DNA of 64,000 nucleotides from Mucilaginibacter corticis (GCF_007558865.1 NZ_VLPK01000002.1:434001-498000), one strand, 5' to 3'; shown: positions 52,273 through 61,819, counted from the stretch's first letter. Numbers and translations are program-made. Notes: generated by a model not told the origin, from the letters alone.

Positions 52273-52809
52273 ATGAACAGTATCAATCAACAACAGCCCG
52301 AGGATAATTTTAAAGATCTGAACGGCCCCGAAGCGATAGAAAAATTAAAAGATCTGGCAGAAGATGCCAAAACCTGTTTCTTTATCAGCAATATTAAAAC
52401 CGGTTTGCCTGTGTCTGCTCGACCTATGACTGTACAGCAGGTTGACGATGAAGGCAATTTATGGTTCCTGATGGCTAATGACAGCGAAACCTACCACGAG
52501 CTGCAAGGCGAACCACTAGCTCAACTGTTTTTCCAGGGATCAAAATATTCTGACTACCTGAATGTTTACGGCCTGATCACGCTAAGCGACGACAAAGAAA
52601 AAATAAAAGAATTTTGGAATCCCGTATTAAAAACCTGGTTTACTGATGGGATAGATGACGCCCGTATAGCCGTAGTAAAATTAGAACCCACCGAAGCTTA
52701 TTACTGGGACAATAAACATGGCAACGCCATAGCCTTTATTAAACAATTAGCCGGGGCTGCAATAGGGAAGACATTAGATGATTCGGTAGAGGGAAAAATA
52801 AGAGTATAG
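52273..52809 (+). CDS. Pyridoxamine 5'-phosphate oxidase family protein (general stress type)
   Basis: A 178-residue flavin-binding split-barrel protein. AKTCFFISNIKTGLPVSARPM and EGNLWFLMAND (about residues 58-68) mark the barrel, and W-F-T-D-G and Y-Y-W-D-N-K-H-G near the end fit the general stress protein 26 group. Family members bind FMN or related cofactors, with unclear reactions. Monocistronic, with a repeat behind it. Confidence 0.9.
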   Translation: MNSINQQQPEDNFKDLNGPEAIEKLKDLAEDAKTCFFISNIKTGLPVSARPMTVQQVDDEGNLWFLMANDSETYHELQGEPLAQLFFQGSKYSDYLNVYGLITLSDDKEKIKEFWNPVLKTWFTDGIDDARIAVVKLEPTEAYYWDNKHGNAIAFIKQLAGAAIGKTLDDSVEGKIRV

Positions 52810-52821
52810 ACACTAATTAGC

Positions 52822-52884
52822 CGAATTTTTACGAATTACATGGATTATCTTGACAGGCGAATTCGTGTAATTTGTAAAAATTCG
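52822..52884. repeat. Intergenic inverted repeat (CGAATTTTTAC family)
   Basis: CGAATTTTTACGAATTACA (52822-52840) pairs with 52866-52884 at 18 of 19 positions, loop 25 bases. It lies between the convergent PNPOx-like gene and pyrF and may end transcription from both. Confidence 0.75.
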
Positions 52885-52899
52885 ATAAAATTCGTGCCG

Positions 52900-53733
52900 T
52901 TATATAATTCCTGCCTTTTCCAGTTCTGCTTGCATTTCTTTTTGCAACTTGAGCGCTTCTGCCCGCGCTGCATCGGCAAAGTCTTCGCCATTACTTGCGT
53001 AAATGATGCCCCTTGATGAATTAACCAGCAGTCCGCAGTCTTTGGTAATGCCGTATTTGCAAACATCTTCAAGGCTGCCGCCCTGTGCGCCAACTCCGGG
53101 TACCAGTAAGAAGTTAGCCGGAGCATATTTGCGGATATCGGTAAACTCGGTACTTTTAGTGGCGCCTACTACATACATTATACGATCGGCACCGGCCCAG
53201 GTATTGGCCTTTTTTATAACGGCTTCGTACAGGTAACCATCGCCAGTATTTAAGTATTGAAAATCCTTGCTTCCTACGGATGATGTAAGCGCCAAAATGA
53301 TAACCCATTTGCCATCATACTTTAAATAAGGTGTAACACTGTCATTGCCCATATATGGTGTAACGGTTATAGCGTCAAAGCTCATGCCTGATGTAGCTTC
53401 ATCAAAAAAGGCGCGTGCATATTTATCAGAGGTGTTGCCGATATCGCCGCGTTTTGCATCGATGATGTTTAAGCAGTCGGTGGGTAAATATTTCCACGTA
53501 GCTATCAGGCTTTGTAAACCCTTTACGCCATAGCTTTCATAAAAAGCCGAATTGGGTTTATAAGCCACACAAAGATCTTTGGTAGCATCAATTATCCGCT
53601 TATTAAACTCGAAGATAGGATCGGGGTACTGTTTTAAAAAATCAGGAATTTTTTCCATGTCGGGGTCTAACCCTACGCATAAAAATGATTTTTTTAGTTT
53701 GATCTGTTCTATAAGCTGTTGGCGGTTGATCAT
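52900..53733 (-). CDS. pyrF: Orotidine 5'-phosphate decarboxylase
   Basis: Last step of UMP synthesis. 277 residues, the longer type II form (about 270) rather than the 230-residue type. [16 protein letters not shown] at the start, the catalytic [13 protein letters not shown] (about residues 88-100), and [14 protein letters not shown] are family motifs. Monocistronic on the minus strand. Confidence 0.96.
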   Translation of the reverse strand: MINRQQLIEQIKLKKSFLCVGLDPDMEKIPDFLKQYPDPIFEFNKRIIDATKDLCVAYKPNSAFYESYGVKGLQSLIATWKYLPTDCLNIIDAKRGDIGNTSDKYARAFFDEATSGMSFDAITVTPYMGNDSVTPYLKYDGKWVIILALTSSVGSKDFQYLNTGDGYLYEAVIKKANTWAGADRIMYVVGATKSTEFTDIRKYAPANFLLVPGVGAQGGSLEDVCKYGITKDCGLLVNSSRGIIYASNGEDFADAARAEALKLQKEMQAELEKAGII

Positions 53734-54044
53734 TGGTAGAAATGGTATGATTTTTGAGTATTCAAAAAAACGAAAAATTAGTTTAAGAGTACGGTCAATA
53801 AAGATATTTTTTTAAAAAATTTGATAATTTAAATTTATTGACTACAATTGCACTGTTTCCTTTGAGTTTTTCTTGCACTAAAGAATAATTTTAAAATTCC
53901 ACGTTATATATCAAAGTTTACCTGGTTTTAACAGTGCAAAAACAAGCTGCAAAATAAATTTCTTTTTCAAATAAGCTGAGCATATATATAGTACTCACTA
54001 ATAACTATTGTAATAAATCCCCCATTTGAACCATAATTCATCTC
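53734..54044. other. AT-rich leader region of rho
   Basis: About 310 bases without an ORF between divergent pyrF and rho. No clear promoter box in the TAnnTTTG form is seen for rho. The AT-rich sequence may form a long leader, in line with rho autoregulation in other bacteria, but I see no defined structure. Confidence 0.4.
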
Positions 54045-55655
54045 ATGTCTGATACAACCGAATTGAACGATAAACTCGTTTCTGAGTTGCGCGAAATTGC
54101 CAAAAGTTTAGGTATTGCCGACGCTGACGCCCTTAGAAAACCCGAGTTAATATCAAATATCACCCAAATGCAGCAGCTTATTGAAGCTGCCAGAGCACAA
54201 CAACAAATTGTTGAAAATAACTACTCTCCAGTAGATGCCCCAAAGACCGAAGAGACCGGCGAAAAGAAAGTACGTGCCCGTATCCGTACGGTAAAAAATA
54301 CAAATAAACCCCGTGTTGAGGTTCCTTTAGATGATACCAACCTGTTTGACCTGCAGGACGATGAGCCACAGGCTGACGAAAGTGAAGAAAATACACCTGT
54401 TGCCGTAACAGAAGACGCCGGTACAGAACAGCAAGGCAATGCGCCTGTTGCAGAAGAAGGAGTTGCCGAAGGCCGCCCGCAAAAATTTGAGCGCCGTGTG
54501 CAACAGCAAAAAACACAAGAGCCTGTTGTAAATTTAGATTTTGACAACGTTATTGTAAACGAAGGCGTATTAGAGATCATGCCTGACGGGTATGGTTTCC
54601 TGCGCTCATCTGACTATAACTATTTAACCTCTCCTGATGATATCTACGTATCACAGTCGCAAATAAAATTATTTGGTTTAAAAACCGGCGATACCGTGCG
54701 CGGCAGCATCCGTCCGCCTAAAGAAGGCGAAAAATATTTCCCGTTGGTACGTGTAGAGGCTATTAATGGCCGCATCCCTGCCGAGGTGCGTGACCGTGTT
54801 CCTTTTGATCACTTAACACCACTTTTCCCGTCAGAAAAATTAAGTTTATTTACAGATCCGGGCAATTACTCAACCCGTATCATGGATCTTTTCTCGCCGA
54901 TAGGTAAGGGGCAGCGTGGTTTAATTGTGGCACAGCCTAAAACAGGTAAAACCATGTTATTGAAGGACGTAGCCAACGCCATCGCTAAAAATCACCCGGA
55001 AGTATATTTAATTATATTGCTGATCGACGAGCGCCCTGAAGAGGTTACCGATATGGCCCGCAGCGTACGCGCAGAGGTTGTATCATCAACTTTTGACGAG
55101 CCTGCAGACCGCCACGTAAAAATTGCCAACATCGTTTTAGAGAAAGCTAAACGGATGGTTGAGTGCGGCCATGATGTTGTGATCCTGTTAGATTCTATTA
55201 CCCGTTTAGCACGTGCATACAATACCGTGGCACCTGCATCCGGTAAAATATTATCAGGTGGTGTTGATGCCAACGCTTTACACAAACCAAAACGCTTTTT
55301 TGGTGCCGCCCGTAACATTGAAGACGGCGGTTCATTAACCATTATAGCTACAGCTTTAACAGAAACCGGTTCGAAAATGGACGAGGTTATCTTTGAAGAG
55401 TTTAAAGGTACGGGTAACATGGAGTTACAACTGGATCGTAAACTGTCAAACAAACGCGTATTCCCGGCTATTGATATTACCGCTTCAAGTACCCGTAGGG
55501 ACGATCTGTTGTTAGATCGCGAAACCTTGCAACGTATCTGGATACTGCGTAACCACCTTGCTGATATGAACTCTATCGAGGCAATGGAATTTCTGCAAAG
55601 CCAGGTAAGAGGTACAAAAACTAACGAAGAATTCTTAATATCCATGAATTCTTAA
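54045..55655 (+). CDS. rho: Transcription termination factor Rho
   Basis: The hexameric RNA helicase that ends transcription. 536 residues, longer than E. coli Rho (419), because of an acidic/Gln-rich insert (about 65-165) between the N-terminal helices and the RNA-binding cold-shock-like domain. This is normal in Bacteroidota. [12 protein letters not shown] and [18 protein letters not shown] (short: [12 protein letters not shown]) are conserved, with the P-loop at [10 protein letters not shown] (about residue 305) and [13 protein letters not shown] strong hairpin follows. Confidence 0.97.
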   Translation: MSDTTELNDKLVSELREIAKSLGIADADALRKPELISNITQMQQLIEAARAQQQIVENNYSPVDAPKTEETGEKKVRARIRTVKNTNKPRVEVPLDDTNLFDLQDDEPQADESEENTPVAVTEDAGTEQQGNAPVAEEGVAEGRPQKFERRVQQQKTQEPVVNLDFDNVIVNEGVLEIMPDGYGFLRSSDYNYLTSPDDIYVSQSQIKLFGLKTGDTVRGSIRPPKEGEKYFPLVRVEAINGRIPAEVRDRVPFDHLTPLFPSEKLSLFTDPGNYSTRIMDLFSPIGKGQRGLIVAQPKTGKTMLLKDVANAIAKNHPEVYLIILLIDERPEEVTDMARSVRAEVVSSTFDEPADRHVKIANIVLEKAKRMVECGHDVVILLDSITRLARAYNTVAPASGKILSGGVDANALHKPKRFFGAARNIEDGGSLTIIATALTETGSKMDEVIFEEFKGTGNMELQLDRKLSNKRVFPAIDITASSTRRDDLLLDRETLQRIWILRNHLADMNSIEAMEFLQSQVRGTKTNEEFLISMNS

Positions 55656-55664
55656 TAATTTTGG

Positions 55665-55703
55665 TTTATTATTTGCAGTTTATAATTAACTGCAAATAAT
55701 AAA
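55665..55703. repeat. Perfect 16-bp stem after rho
   Basis: TTTATTATTTGCAGTT (55665-55680) and its exact complement (55688-55703) with a 7-base loop. No T-run follows, and the pssA -7 box begins 10 bases later. It may protect the rho 3' end or attenuate. Confidence 0.7.
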
Positions 55704-55712
55704 TACTTAATA

Positions 55713-55720
55713 TAAGTTTG
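55713..55720 (+). promoter_or_regulatory. -7 box of pssA
   Basis: TAAGTTTG, perfect TAnnTTTG, 16 bases before the pssA start. Confidence 0.55.
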
Positions 55721-55736
55721 ATACCTTCAGGCCAAA

Positions 55737-56477
55737 ATGAAGAAGCGGGTTAAAAAACACCTTCCTAATGCCATTACTTGTGCAAACCTGTTTAGCGGGT
55801 GCGTGGGTATAGTATTTGCTTTCCAGGGTAATTTAATAATTGCGGCTTACGCGCTTTTCCTGGCAGCCATATTTGATTTTTTTGACGGATTTGCATCACG
55901 TGTATTGCAATCTTTTTCAGGAATAGGGAAGGACTTAGATTCGCTGGCCGATATGGTGAGCTTCGGCGTGTTGCCATCCGTAATATTATACCAATTGTTT
56001 TTACAAGCACCGCAGATCCCTAATGTTAGCCCGTATTTAAATTTTTGCGCATTTTTGATCCCTGTATTTTCAGCGTTAAGGCTGGCTAAGTTTAATACAG
56101 ACACCCGTCAGTCAGAAATATTTATAGGTTTACCTACGCCGGCTAATGCTATCCTCATCGCATCGTTTCCATTAATTATTCAACAATACAGTAACCTGGC
56201 CAGGTATATACTAAACCCCTATGGGTTAACCGTATTTGTGGTGGTAATGTGCGCGTTACTGGTGGCTGAATTGCCGCTAATGTCGTTAAAATTTAAAAAC
56301 AAAGATTTTAATCAAAATATTTATCGCTATTTACTGCTGTTGTTCTCGGCAATATTGATACTATTTTTTAAATTTGTGGCTGTACCGGTGGTCATATTCA
56401 TTTATATCGCCTTGTCCATTGTCCAATTTAAAATAGCTAATGATCATATTATAGGCAGCCAAAAAAAGAATATTTAG
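55737..56477 (+). CDS. pssA: CDP-diacylglycerol-serine O-phosphatidyltransferase
   Basis: Makes phosphatidylserine, precursor of phosphatidylethanolamine. A 246-residue membrane enzyme with about eight hydrophobic helices and the CDP-alcohol phosphatidyltransferase motif as DGFASRVLQSFSGIGKDLD followed by SLAD (about residues 43-65); the usual A-R pair reads S-R. The end of the protein is short and polar. Followed by purS after 37 bases. Confidence 0.94.
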   Translation: MKKRVKKHLPNAITCANLFSGCVGIVFAFQGNLIIAAYALFLAAIFDFFDGFASRVLQSFSGIGKDLDSLADMVSFGVLPSVILYQLFLQAPQIPNVSPYLNFCAFLIPVFSALRLAKFNTDTRQSEIFIGLPTPANAILIASFPLIIQQYSNLARYILNPYGLTVFVVVMCALLVAELPLMSLKFKNKDFNQNIYRYLLLLFSAILILFFKFVAVPVVIFIYIALSIVQFKIANDHIIGSQKKNI

Positions 56478-56514
56478 CTGTATTATAATAACTCTTAAAA
56501 ACACAAACTACTCC

Positions 56515-56769
56515 ATGAAGACATTTCAAGCAGAAATAGATGTAATGCCAAAAAAAGAAATTCTTGATCCGCAGGGAAAAGCCGTAACCGGCAGTATGAA
56601 AAATTTAGGCCTTGCCGAAATTCAAAACATACGTATTGGCAAACACATCTCTTTGCAAATTGAAGCTGAAAGCGAGCAAATAGCAAGCGAAAAAGTTGAG
56701 CAGGCCTGTAAAAGCTTATTGGCTAACTTAATTATGGAGAGTTACACTTTTAAAATAGAGCAGCTTTAA
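56515..56769 (+). CDS. purS: Phosphoribosylformylglycinamidine synthase subunit PurS
   Basis: The 84-residue small subunit that docks PurQ to PurL in purine synthesis step 4. MPKKEILDPQGKAVTGSMKNLG is diagnostic (short form VMPKKEILDPQG near residue 10-21), as is the C-terminal LANLIMESYTFKIEQL. purL and purQ are not nearby, so the gene is isolated. Its stop overlaps the stop of the convergent Hpt gene by 4 bases. Confidence 0.92.
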   Translation: MKTFQAEIDVMPKKEILDPQGKAVTGSMKNLGLAEIQNIRIGKHISLQIEAESEQIASEKVEQACKSLLANLIMESYTFKIEQL

Positions 56770-57143
56770 AGATTAGCTGCCGCTTCTTCCTTTATTTTTG
56801 ATAAAGCAGCGCTGCTTGCGGTAATTAAAGCATTAGCCTGTTCAAGTTTTGCTGTAAGTTCTTCAACATCAGGCGATCCTGTTTTGCAGCTTGATTCGAT
56901 CTGGGCGAGTAATGCCTGGCTGTTTAACATGCCAAAAAAACCTAAGGTAGCTTTTAACTTATGCGCTGCACCGCCTGCCGCCGGCCAGTCTGAATTTTCA
57001 AGACCATTGGCTATACCCTGCAATGTATCGGGTGCCTGATCTAAAAACATACCTATCGATTCAACAATAAATTCGTCGCTGCCGTCAGCAATTTCATTCA
57101 GTAGCGTAAGGTCCAGGTCCAGGTTTGTTAAATCAATCTGCAT
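56766..57143 (-). CDS. Hpt-domain phosphotransfer protein
   Basis: 125 residues from the ATG at 57143. A four-helix Hpt domain with the phosphorylated histidine in GGAAHKLKATLGFFG (about residue 59). Hpt proteins pass phosphate between hybrid kinases and response regulators; no partner is in the window. The frame extends to a TTG at 57170, but that TTG is the end of a perfect -7 box, so the ATG is the start. Follows folK in the same direction. Confidence 0.88.
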   Translation of the reverse strand: MQIDLTNLDLDLTLLNEIADGSDEFIVESIGMFLDQAPDTLQGIANGLENSDWPAAGGAAHKLKATLGFFGMLNSQALLAQIESSCKTGSPDVEELTAKLEQANALITASSAALSKIKEEAAANL

Positions 57144-57167
57144 GCTAATTAATTGTGGTGTTTCATT

Positions 57168-57175
57168 CAAATTTA
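57168..57175 (-). promoter_or_regulatory. -7 box of the Hpt gene
   Basis: TAAATTTG on the minus strand, perfect TAnnTTTG, 24 bases before the ATG. It overlaps the end of folK, so the Hpt gene has its own promoter. Confidence 0.55.
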
Positions 57176-57652
57176 TAACTTTTTTACAACTAAGTCGTCT
57201 TTCAATTCTTTTTTAAGTTGCCGGTTGGTTTTGTTTAGTCCCGGATGGACGTAGTCCGGCGCTATTTCGTCCAGCGGTTCCAGGGTAAAACGACGATTAT
57301 GTAATTCAGGGTGAGGGATATGTAAGCCCTGCTTTTCAATAATATCCGAGTTATAATATAATATATCAATATCGATAATACGCGCCCCCCACTTCTCGTC
57401 CCGCGTTCTCCCCATAACGTTTTCAATATTTAATATTTTTTCGAGTACAGCTTCTGCAGATAGTTCTGTTTGTAACTCTATAACCATATTCAGGTAGTCA
57501 GGCTCGTCAGTTTTTCCCCATGATGCTGTTTCATAAACCGATGATATTTTGATGGTTGGCGCTATATCATACGCAATATGCATAATGGCTTGCTGCAAAG
57601 ATTGCTTTCTGTCGCCAAGGTTGCTGCCTAATAATAAAAAAACGTTATTCAT
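57173..57652 (-). CDS. folK: 2-amino-4-hydroxy-6-hydroxymethyldihydropteridine pyrophosphokinase
   Basis: Pyrophosphorylates the pterin before joining with p-aminobenzoate in folate synthesis. 159 residues with LLLGSNLGDRKQSLQQAI at the start, ILNIENVMGRTRDEKWGARIIDIDILYYN, core RIIDIDILYYN (about residues 91-101), and HPELHNRRFTLEPL. It supplies the pathway also used by folA and thyA. Divergent from sppA. Confidence 0.96.
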   Translation of the reverse strand: MNNVFLLLGSNLGDRKQSLQQAIMHIAYDIAPTIKISSVYETASWGKTDEPDYLNMVIELQTELSAEAVLEKILNIENVMGRTRDEKWGARIIDIDILYYNSDIIEKQGLHIPHPELHNRRFTLEPLDEIAPDYVHPGLNKTNRQLKKELKDDLVVKKL

Positions 57653-57706
57653 TGTTGTAACAAATATTATGGATACTGCTCTTAATATTATGCCATATGG
57701 TTTTAT

Positions 57707-57714
57707 TAAGTTTG
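57707..57714 (+). promoter_or_regulatory. -7 box of sppA
   Basis: TAAGTTTG, perfect TAnnTTTG, 27 bases before the sppA start. Confidence 0.55.
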
Positions 57715-57741
57715 CATAGATATAAATATTTATAATAGTAA

Positions 57742-59505
57742 ATGAAGCAATTTTTCAAATTTGTCCTGGCAACCTTTGTCGGTATAATTTTATCTGCCAT
57801 AATTATAATTTTAGTAATTATGGGGATGATAGCTGCAGCAAGTGGCGACAAAAGTGTGCAGGTTGATGCAAACTCAATTCTACATATCAGCATAAAATAC
57901 CCAATTGCCGAGCGTACGGCTAATAATCCTTTAGCTAATTTAAGTTTTTTAGGCCTTGACGGCGATAAATCTATCGGCCTTAAGGATATCCTTGCCAATA
58001 TTAAAAAGGCAAAAACTGACGATAATATCAAAGGCATCTTTCTTGACGAAAGCTATATGCTGTCTGGCCAGGCTACTACCGAAGAAATCCGCAACGCGCT
58101 GATCGACTTTAAAAAATCAGGCAAATTTATTGTTGCCTATGCTGAAGTATATACTAAGGGCTTTTATTATTTGGCATCAGTTGCCGATAAAGTATATATC
58201 AATCCCAGGGGTATCTTTGAGTTTGACGGGTTCAGTTCGCAAATCACCTTTTTAAAGGGCGCGATGGATAAATTAGGTATCGAGGCCCAAGTGATTAAAG
58301 TAGGTACATTTAAAAGCGCCGTAGAGCCTTTGGTGCTTACCAAAATGAGCGATGCTAACCGTTTGCAGGTAACTTCTTACCTGGGTTCATTATATGACCA
58401 TTTTTTAACCGGTATAGGTAAAAGCAGGGGCGTAAATAAAGACTCCTTATTTAATTACGCCAACGAAATGCGGATCCAGCAGCCTGAAGACGCCTTAAAA
58501 TATAAACTGGTTGACGGGTTAAAATATAAAGACGAGTTGATAGATGAGCTTAAACATAGGTTGAATGTGAAAGCTAAAGATGATATTAACAGCGTAGAAA
58601 TTAGCGACTATGCAAAAAGCGATGATGACAACGATAAAGAAGTTTCATCAAACAGGATAGCGGTAGTCTATGCTTCGGGCGATATTGCAAGCGGCGACGG
58701 CGATGATAACAGCATTGGTTCTGAAACTATTTCAAAGGCATTACGCAAAGTAAGGTTGGATAAAAAAGTAAAGGCGGTGGTATTGCGTGTAAATTCGCCG
58801 GGAGGCAGCTCATTAGCCAGCGACGTAATTTGGCGCGAGGTAATGCTTACACACAAAGTAAAACCAATCATTGTATCTATGGGCGATTATGCCGCGTCGG
58901 GTGGTTATTACATCTCCTGCGCTGCCGATTCGATCTTTGCACAACCTAATACTATTACCGGGTCTATTGGTATTTTTGCAGTTTTGCCTAACATGCAAAA
59001 GCTGTTTAATGATAAGCTGGGTGTGACGTTTGATGGTGTGAAAACAGGCCAGTATGCAGACCTGGGTAATACCAGCAGGCCGCTTACACTAGCTGAAAGG
59101 GCGATCCTGCAAAACGAGATCAATCGCGGTTATGACGATTTTACAAAAGCCGTTGCCAATGGCCGCCATAAAACGCAAGCCTATATCAATAGCATAGGGC
59201 AAGGACGTGTGTGGACCGGCGCGCAAGCCATCCAGAATGGCTTGGTTGACCGCTTAGGAAATATTGATGACGCCATAGCGTCGGCAGCAAAAAAAGCTAA
59301 AATAAAAGACTACAAACTGATTGCTTACCCAGAGCAAAAAAGCGTTTTAAATAAGTTGAGTGAAAGCGTAAGTGTGCAAATGAAAACCAAAATACTCAAA
59401 TCTGAACTGGGCGAAAACTACGGCGTTTACGAGCAAATTAAAAATGTTACCGCTATGATGCGTACCCCGCTGGCAAGAATGGAGTACGATGTGGTTGTGA
59501 AATAG
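57742..59505 (+). CDS. sppA: Signal peptide peptidase SppA, long form
   Basis: A membrane-anchored serine protease that degrades cleaved signal peptides. 587 residues with an N-terminal helix (about 8-33) and two SppA domains, the E. coli-like long form. The catalytic lysine is K191 in IKVGTFKSAVEPL, and the nucleophile serine is S386 in GDYAASGGYY. Both residues are present, so the enzyme should be active. Alone in its unit. Confidence 0.95.
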   Translation: MKQFFKFVLATFVGIILSAIIIILVIMGMIAAASGDKSVQVDANSILHISIKYPIAERTANNPLANLSFLGLDGDKSIGLKDILANIKKAKTDDNIKGIFLDESYMLSGQATTEEIRNALIDFKKSGKFIVAYAEVYTKGFYYLASVADKVYINPRGIFEFDGFSSQITFLKGAMDKLGIEAQVIKVGTFKSAVEPLVLTKMSDANRLQVTSYLGSLYDHFLTGIGKSRGVNKDSLFNYANEMRIQQPEDALKYKLVDGLKYKDELIDELKHRLNVKAKDDINSVEISDYAKSDDDNDKEVSSNRIAVVYASGDIASGDGDDNSIGSETISKALRKVRLDKKVKAVVLRVNSPGGSSLASDVIWREVMLTHKVKPIIVSMGDYAASGGYYISCAADSIFAQPNTITGSIGIFAVLPNMQKLFNDKLGVTFDGVKTGQYADLGNTSRPLTLAERAILQNEINRGYDDFTKAVANGRHKTQAYINSIGQGRVWTGAQAIQNGLVDRLGNIDDAIASAAKKAKIKDYKLIAYPEQKSVLNKLSESVSVQMKTKILKSELGENYGVYEQIKNVTAMMRTPLARMEYDVVVK

Positions 59506-59511
59506 ATAATG

Positions 59512-59535
59512 GTTCATAGTAATGTATCTATGAAC
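59512..59535. repeat. Short hairpin after sppA
   Basis: GTTCATAG (59512-59519) and CTATGAAC (59528-59535), perfect 8-bp arms, loop 8. Related in style to the ATAGTC words elsewhere. No T-run. Confidence 0.5.
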
Positions 59536-59575
59536 TAAAGCAAACCTTTTCTTATTTTTACTGCTTAATCTAATT

Positions 59576-61252
59576 ATGGAAAATAAACCCATAGCCCGTA
59601 AACTTCGTTTGCTGTCACAACTCATGGAACTGCATGAGGTTAATCCTTTTAAAATAAAATCGATAGCTAACGCGGCATTTAATGTTGATAAGCTGCCTTA
59701 CCCGGTGGCTGCCAAATCATTCGAAGAATTAGAAAAGATCAGCGGTATAGGCAAAAGCGTGGCCGCTAAGATCATTGAACTGGTACAAACCGGTACCATG
59801 GTTGAGTTGGAAGAGATACTTACAGCAACGCCTGCAGGTGTCGTTGAGATGATGGGCATAAAAGGTATCGGTGCTAAAAAGGTAGCAATCATTTGGCATG
59901 AAATGGGTATTGAAACAGTTGGTGAGCTCTTTTATGCCTGTAATGAGAACCGGCTGATAGAGGCCAAAGGCTTTGGTCTAAAAACCCAGGACGATATCCG
60001 CAAGGCCATTGAGTTTAAGATGGCCAGCAGCGGTAAATTTTTGTATGCCCAGGTTGAGCCTGAGGCCGATAAGGTAATGAACAGGTTGAAGGATATTTTC
60101 ACCAATACCCTGATGGAGTTTGCCGGCGAATACCGCCGCTTGTGCGAAATTATAAATGAACTGGTAGTTGTTGTAGGCAGCCGCGATTGTGAGATAGCAT
60201 TTCAAAGCATATTACAGTCTGATATCATAAATAACACAAGCGCTAAGGACGGCCACATCACCGGCGAAACTGATAACGGCCTGAAGGTTACCATTTGGGT
60301 GGTCGAAAAGCGGTACTATTTTAAAACGCTGTTTATTCAAACCGGGAACGACGAACACGTTAAAGCCGTTTTAGAGCGTGGGGGATATGATGCCGATCAG
60401 CCGGAAAGCGAAGAGCTGATCTACCAAAAAGCCGGCCTGGCTTTTATAAAACCCGAATTGCGTGAAGGTACAACCTTTATTGAGCGGGCCGCAACGGATA
60501 ACCTGCCACAATTAATATCCTACAACGATTTAAAAGGTACCCTGCATAATCACAGTACTTGGAGCGATGGTGTCAATACTGTTGAAGAAATGGCTATCTA
60601 TTGCCGCGACGAACTGAAACTGGAATACCTGGGCATGTGCGACCACAGTAAAAGCGCGTTTTATGCTAAAGGATTAAGCATTGAACGGGTTTTACAACAG
60701 CAGGAAGAAATAGATCATCTTAACAAAAAGCTGGATGGCTTCCATATATTTAAAGGTATCGAGTCGGATATTTTGAATGACGGCTCGCTGGATTATCCTG
60801 ACGAGATCCTGAAGAAATTTGATTTTGTTGTGGCATCTGTGCACACCAATTTAAAAATGAGCGAAGACAAAGCCACCGAGCGCTTGATCAAGGCGATCGA
60901 AAATCCATACACCACCATATTAGGCCACCCGACAGGGCGACTGTTGTTAAGTCGCAATGGTTATACTTTTGACTATAAAAAGGTAATTGATGCCTGCGCA
61001 GCAAATAATGTGGTTATTGAGATAAATGCCAATCCGCTGCGCTTGGATCTTGACTGGCGCTGGCATCAATATGCTTTAGAAAAAGGTGTTTGGCTTTCTA
61101 TCAATCCTGACGCGCACCGTAACGAAGGGTTTTTAGATATGCATTACGGTGTAATAGTTGCCAGAAAAGGTGGCTTGTACAAAGAAAGATGTTTGAATGC
61201 GTTATCATTGCAGGAAATAACAAAGGTTTTTAAAACCAAGAACGGTAAGTAA
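59576..61252 (+). CDS. polX: PolX-type protein with PHP domain, polymerase site degenerate
   Basis: 558 residues laid out as family X polymerase plus PHP nuclease. Helix-hairpin-helix turns are at about 55-62 (ISGIGKSVA) and 93-100. The nucleotidyltransferase part should read GSxRRG...GDxDxL, but here it is FAGEYRRLCEIINELVVV (residues 182-199) with the metal-binding aspartates missing. The C-terminal PHP site is intact: LHNHSTWSDG (323-332), CDHS (355-358), GIESDIL (394-400), SVHTN (421-425), GHPTGR (450-455), NPDAHR (510-515). It may now work mainly as a 3'-5' exonuclease or phosphatase. Its stop abuts the gmhA start. Confidence 0.9.
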   Translation: MENKPIARKLRLLSQLMELHEVNPFKIKSIANAAFNVDKLPYPVAAKSFEELEKISGIGKSVAAKIIELVQTGTMVELEEILTATPAGVVEMMGIKGIGAKKVAIIWHEMGIETVGELFYACNENRLIEAKGFGLKTQDDIRKAIEFKMASSGKFLYAQVEPEADKVMNRLKDIFTNTLMEFAGEYRRLCEIINELVVVVGSRDCEIAFQSILQSDIINNTSAKDGHITGETDNGLKVTIWVVEKRYYFKTLFIQTGNDEHVKAVLERGGYDADQPESEELIYQKAGLAFIKPELREGTTFIERAATDNLPQLISYNDLKGTLHNHSTWSDGVNTVEEMAIYCRDELKLEYLGMCDHSKSAFYAKGLSIERVLQQQEEIDHLNKKLDGFHIFKGIESDILNDGSLDYPDEILKKFDFVVASVHTNLKMSEDKATERLIKAIENPYTTILGHPTGRLLLSRNGYTFDYKKVIDACAANNVVIEINANPLRLDLDWRWHQYALEKGVWLSINPDAHRNEGFLDMHYGVIVARKGGLYKERCLNALSLQEITKVFKTKNGK

Positions 61253-61807
61253 ATGATTATTGAGCAACTGAAGGATCATCAGGATATAATACAAAAGGTA
61301 ATTGACACACTTGTGCCCGATATTGAGAAGGCATGCCGGTTAATCACTTCAACTATAAAAAATGGCAATAAAGTTTTAATTGCCGGCAATGGCGGTTCTG
61401 CAGCAGATGCGCAGCATATTGCCGCCGAATTGAGCGGCCGATTTGTAAAACACCGTAAAGCATTGCCGGGGATAGCGTTAACCACCGATACATCGGCGCT
61501 TACTGCTATTGCTAATGATTACGGGTACGATTATGTATTTGCCCGCCAGGTGGAAGCATTGGCGCAACCCGGTGACCTGTTCATTGGAATCTCAACCAGC
61601 GGTAATAGTGAGGTGGTTTTACGGGCATTTACTACGGCAAAAGAAGTGGGCTGTAATACGCTGGGCTTGTCGGGTCGTGACGGTGGTAAAATGAACGGGC
61701 TTTGCGATCTGAATATCGTTGTGCCGTCAAACATCACTGCGCGGATCCAGGAAATGCATATCCTGATAGGCCATATACTTTGCCAGTCTGTTGACGATCT
61801 GTTTTAA
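61253..61807 (+). CDS. gmhA: D-sedoheptulose-7-phosphate isomerase
   Basis: First step of ADP-heptose synthesis for the LPS core, making heptose 7-phosphate. The 184-residue SIS-domain protein has [20 protein letters not shown] (about residues 43-62) and IAISTSGNS-type [13 protein letters not shown] (about 105-117). It starts directly at the polX stop and is followed by the adenylyltransferase after 12 bases. Confidence 0.95.
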   Translation: MIIEQLKDHQDIIQKVIDTLVPDIEKACRLITSTIKNGNKVLIAGNGGSAADAQHIAAELSGRFVKHRKALPGIALTTDTSALTAIANDYGYDYVFARQVEALAQPGDLFIGISTSGNSEVVLRAFTTAKEVGCNTLGLSGRDGGKMNGLCDLNIVVPSNITARIQEMHILIGHILCQSVDDLF

Positions 61808-61819
61808 TTCAAAGAAAAA

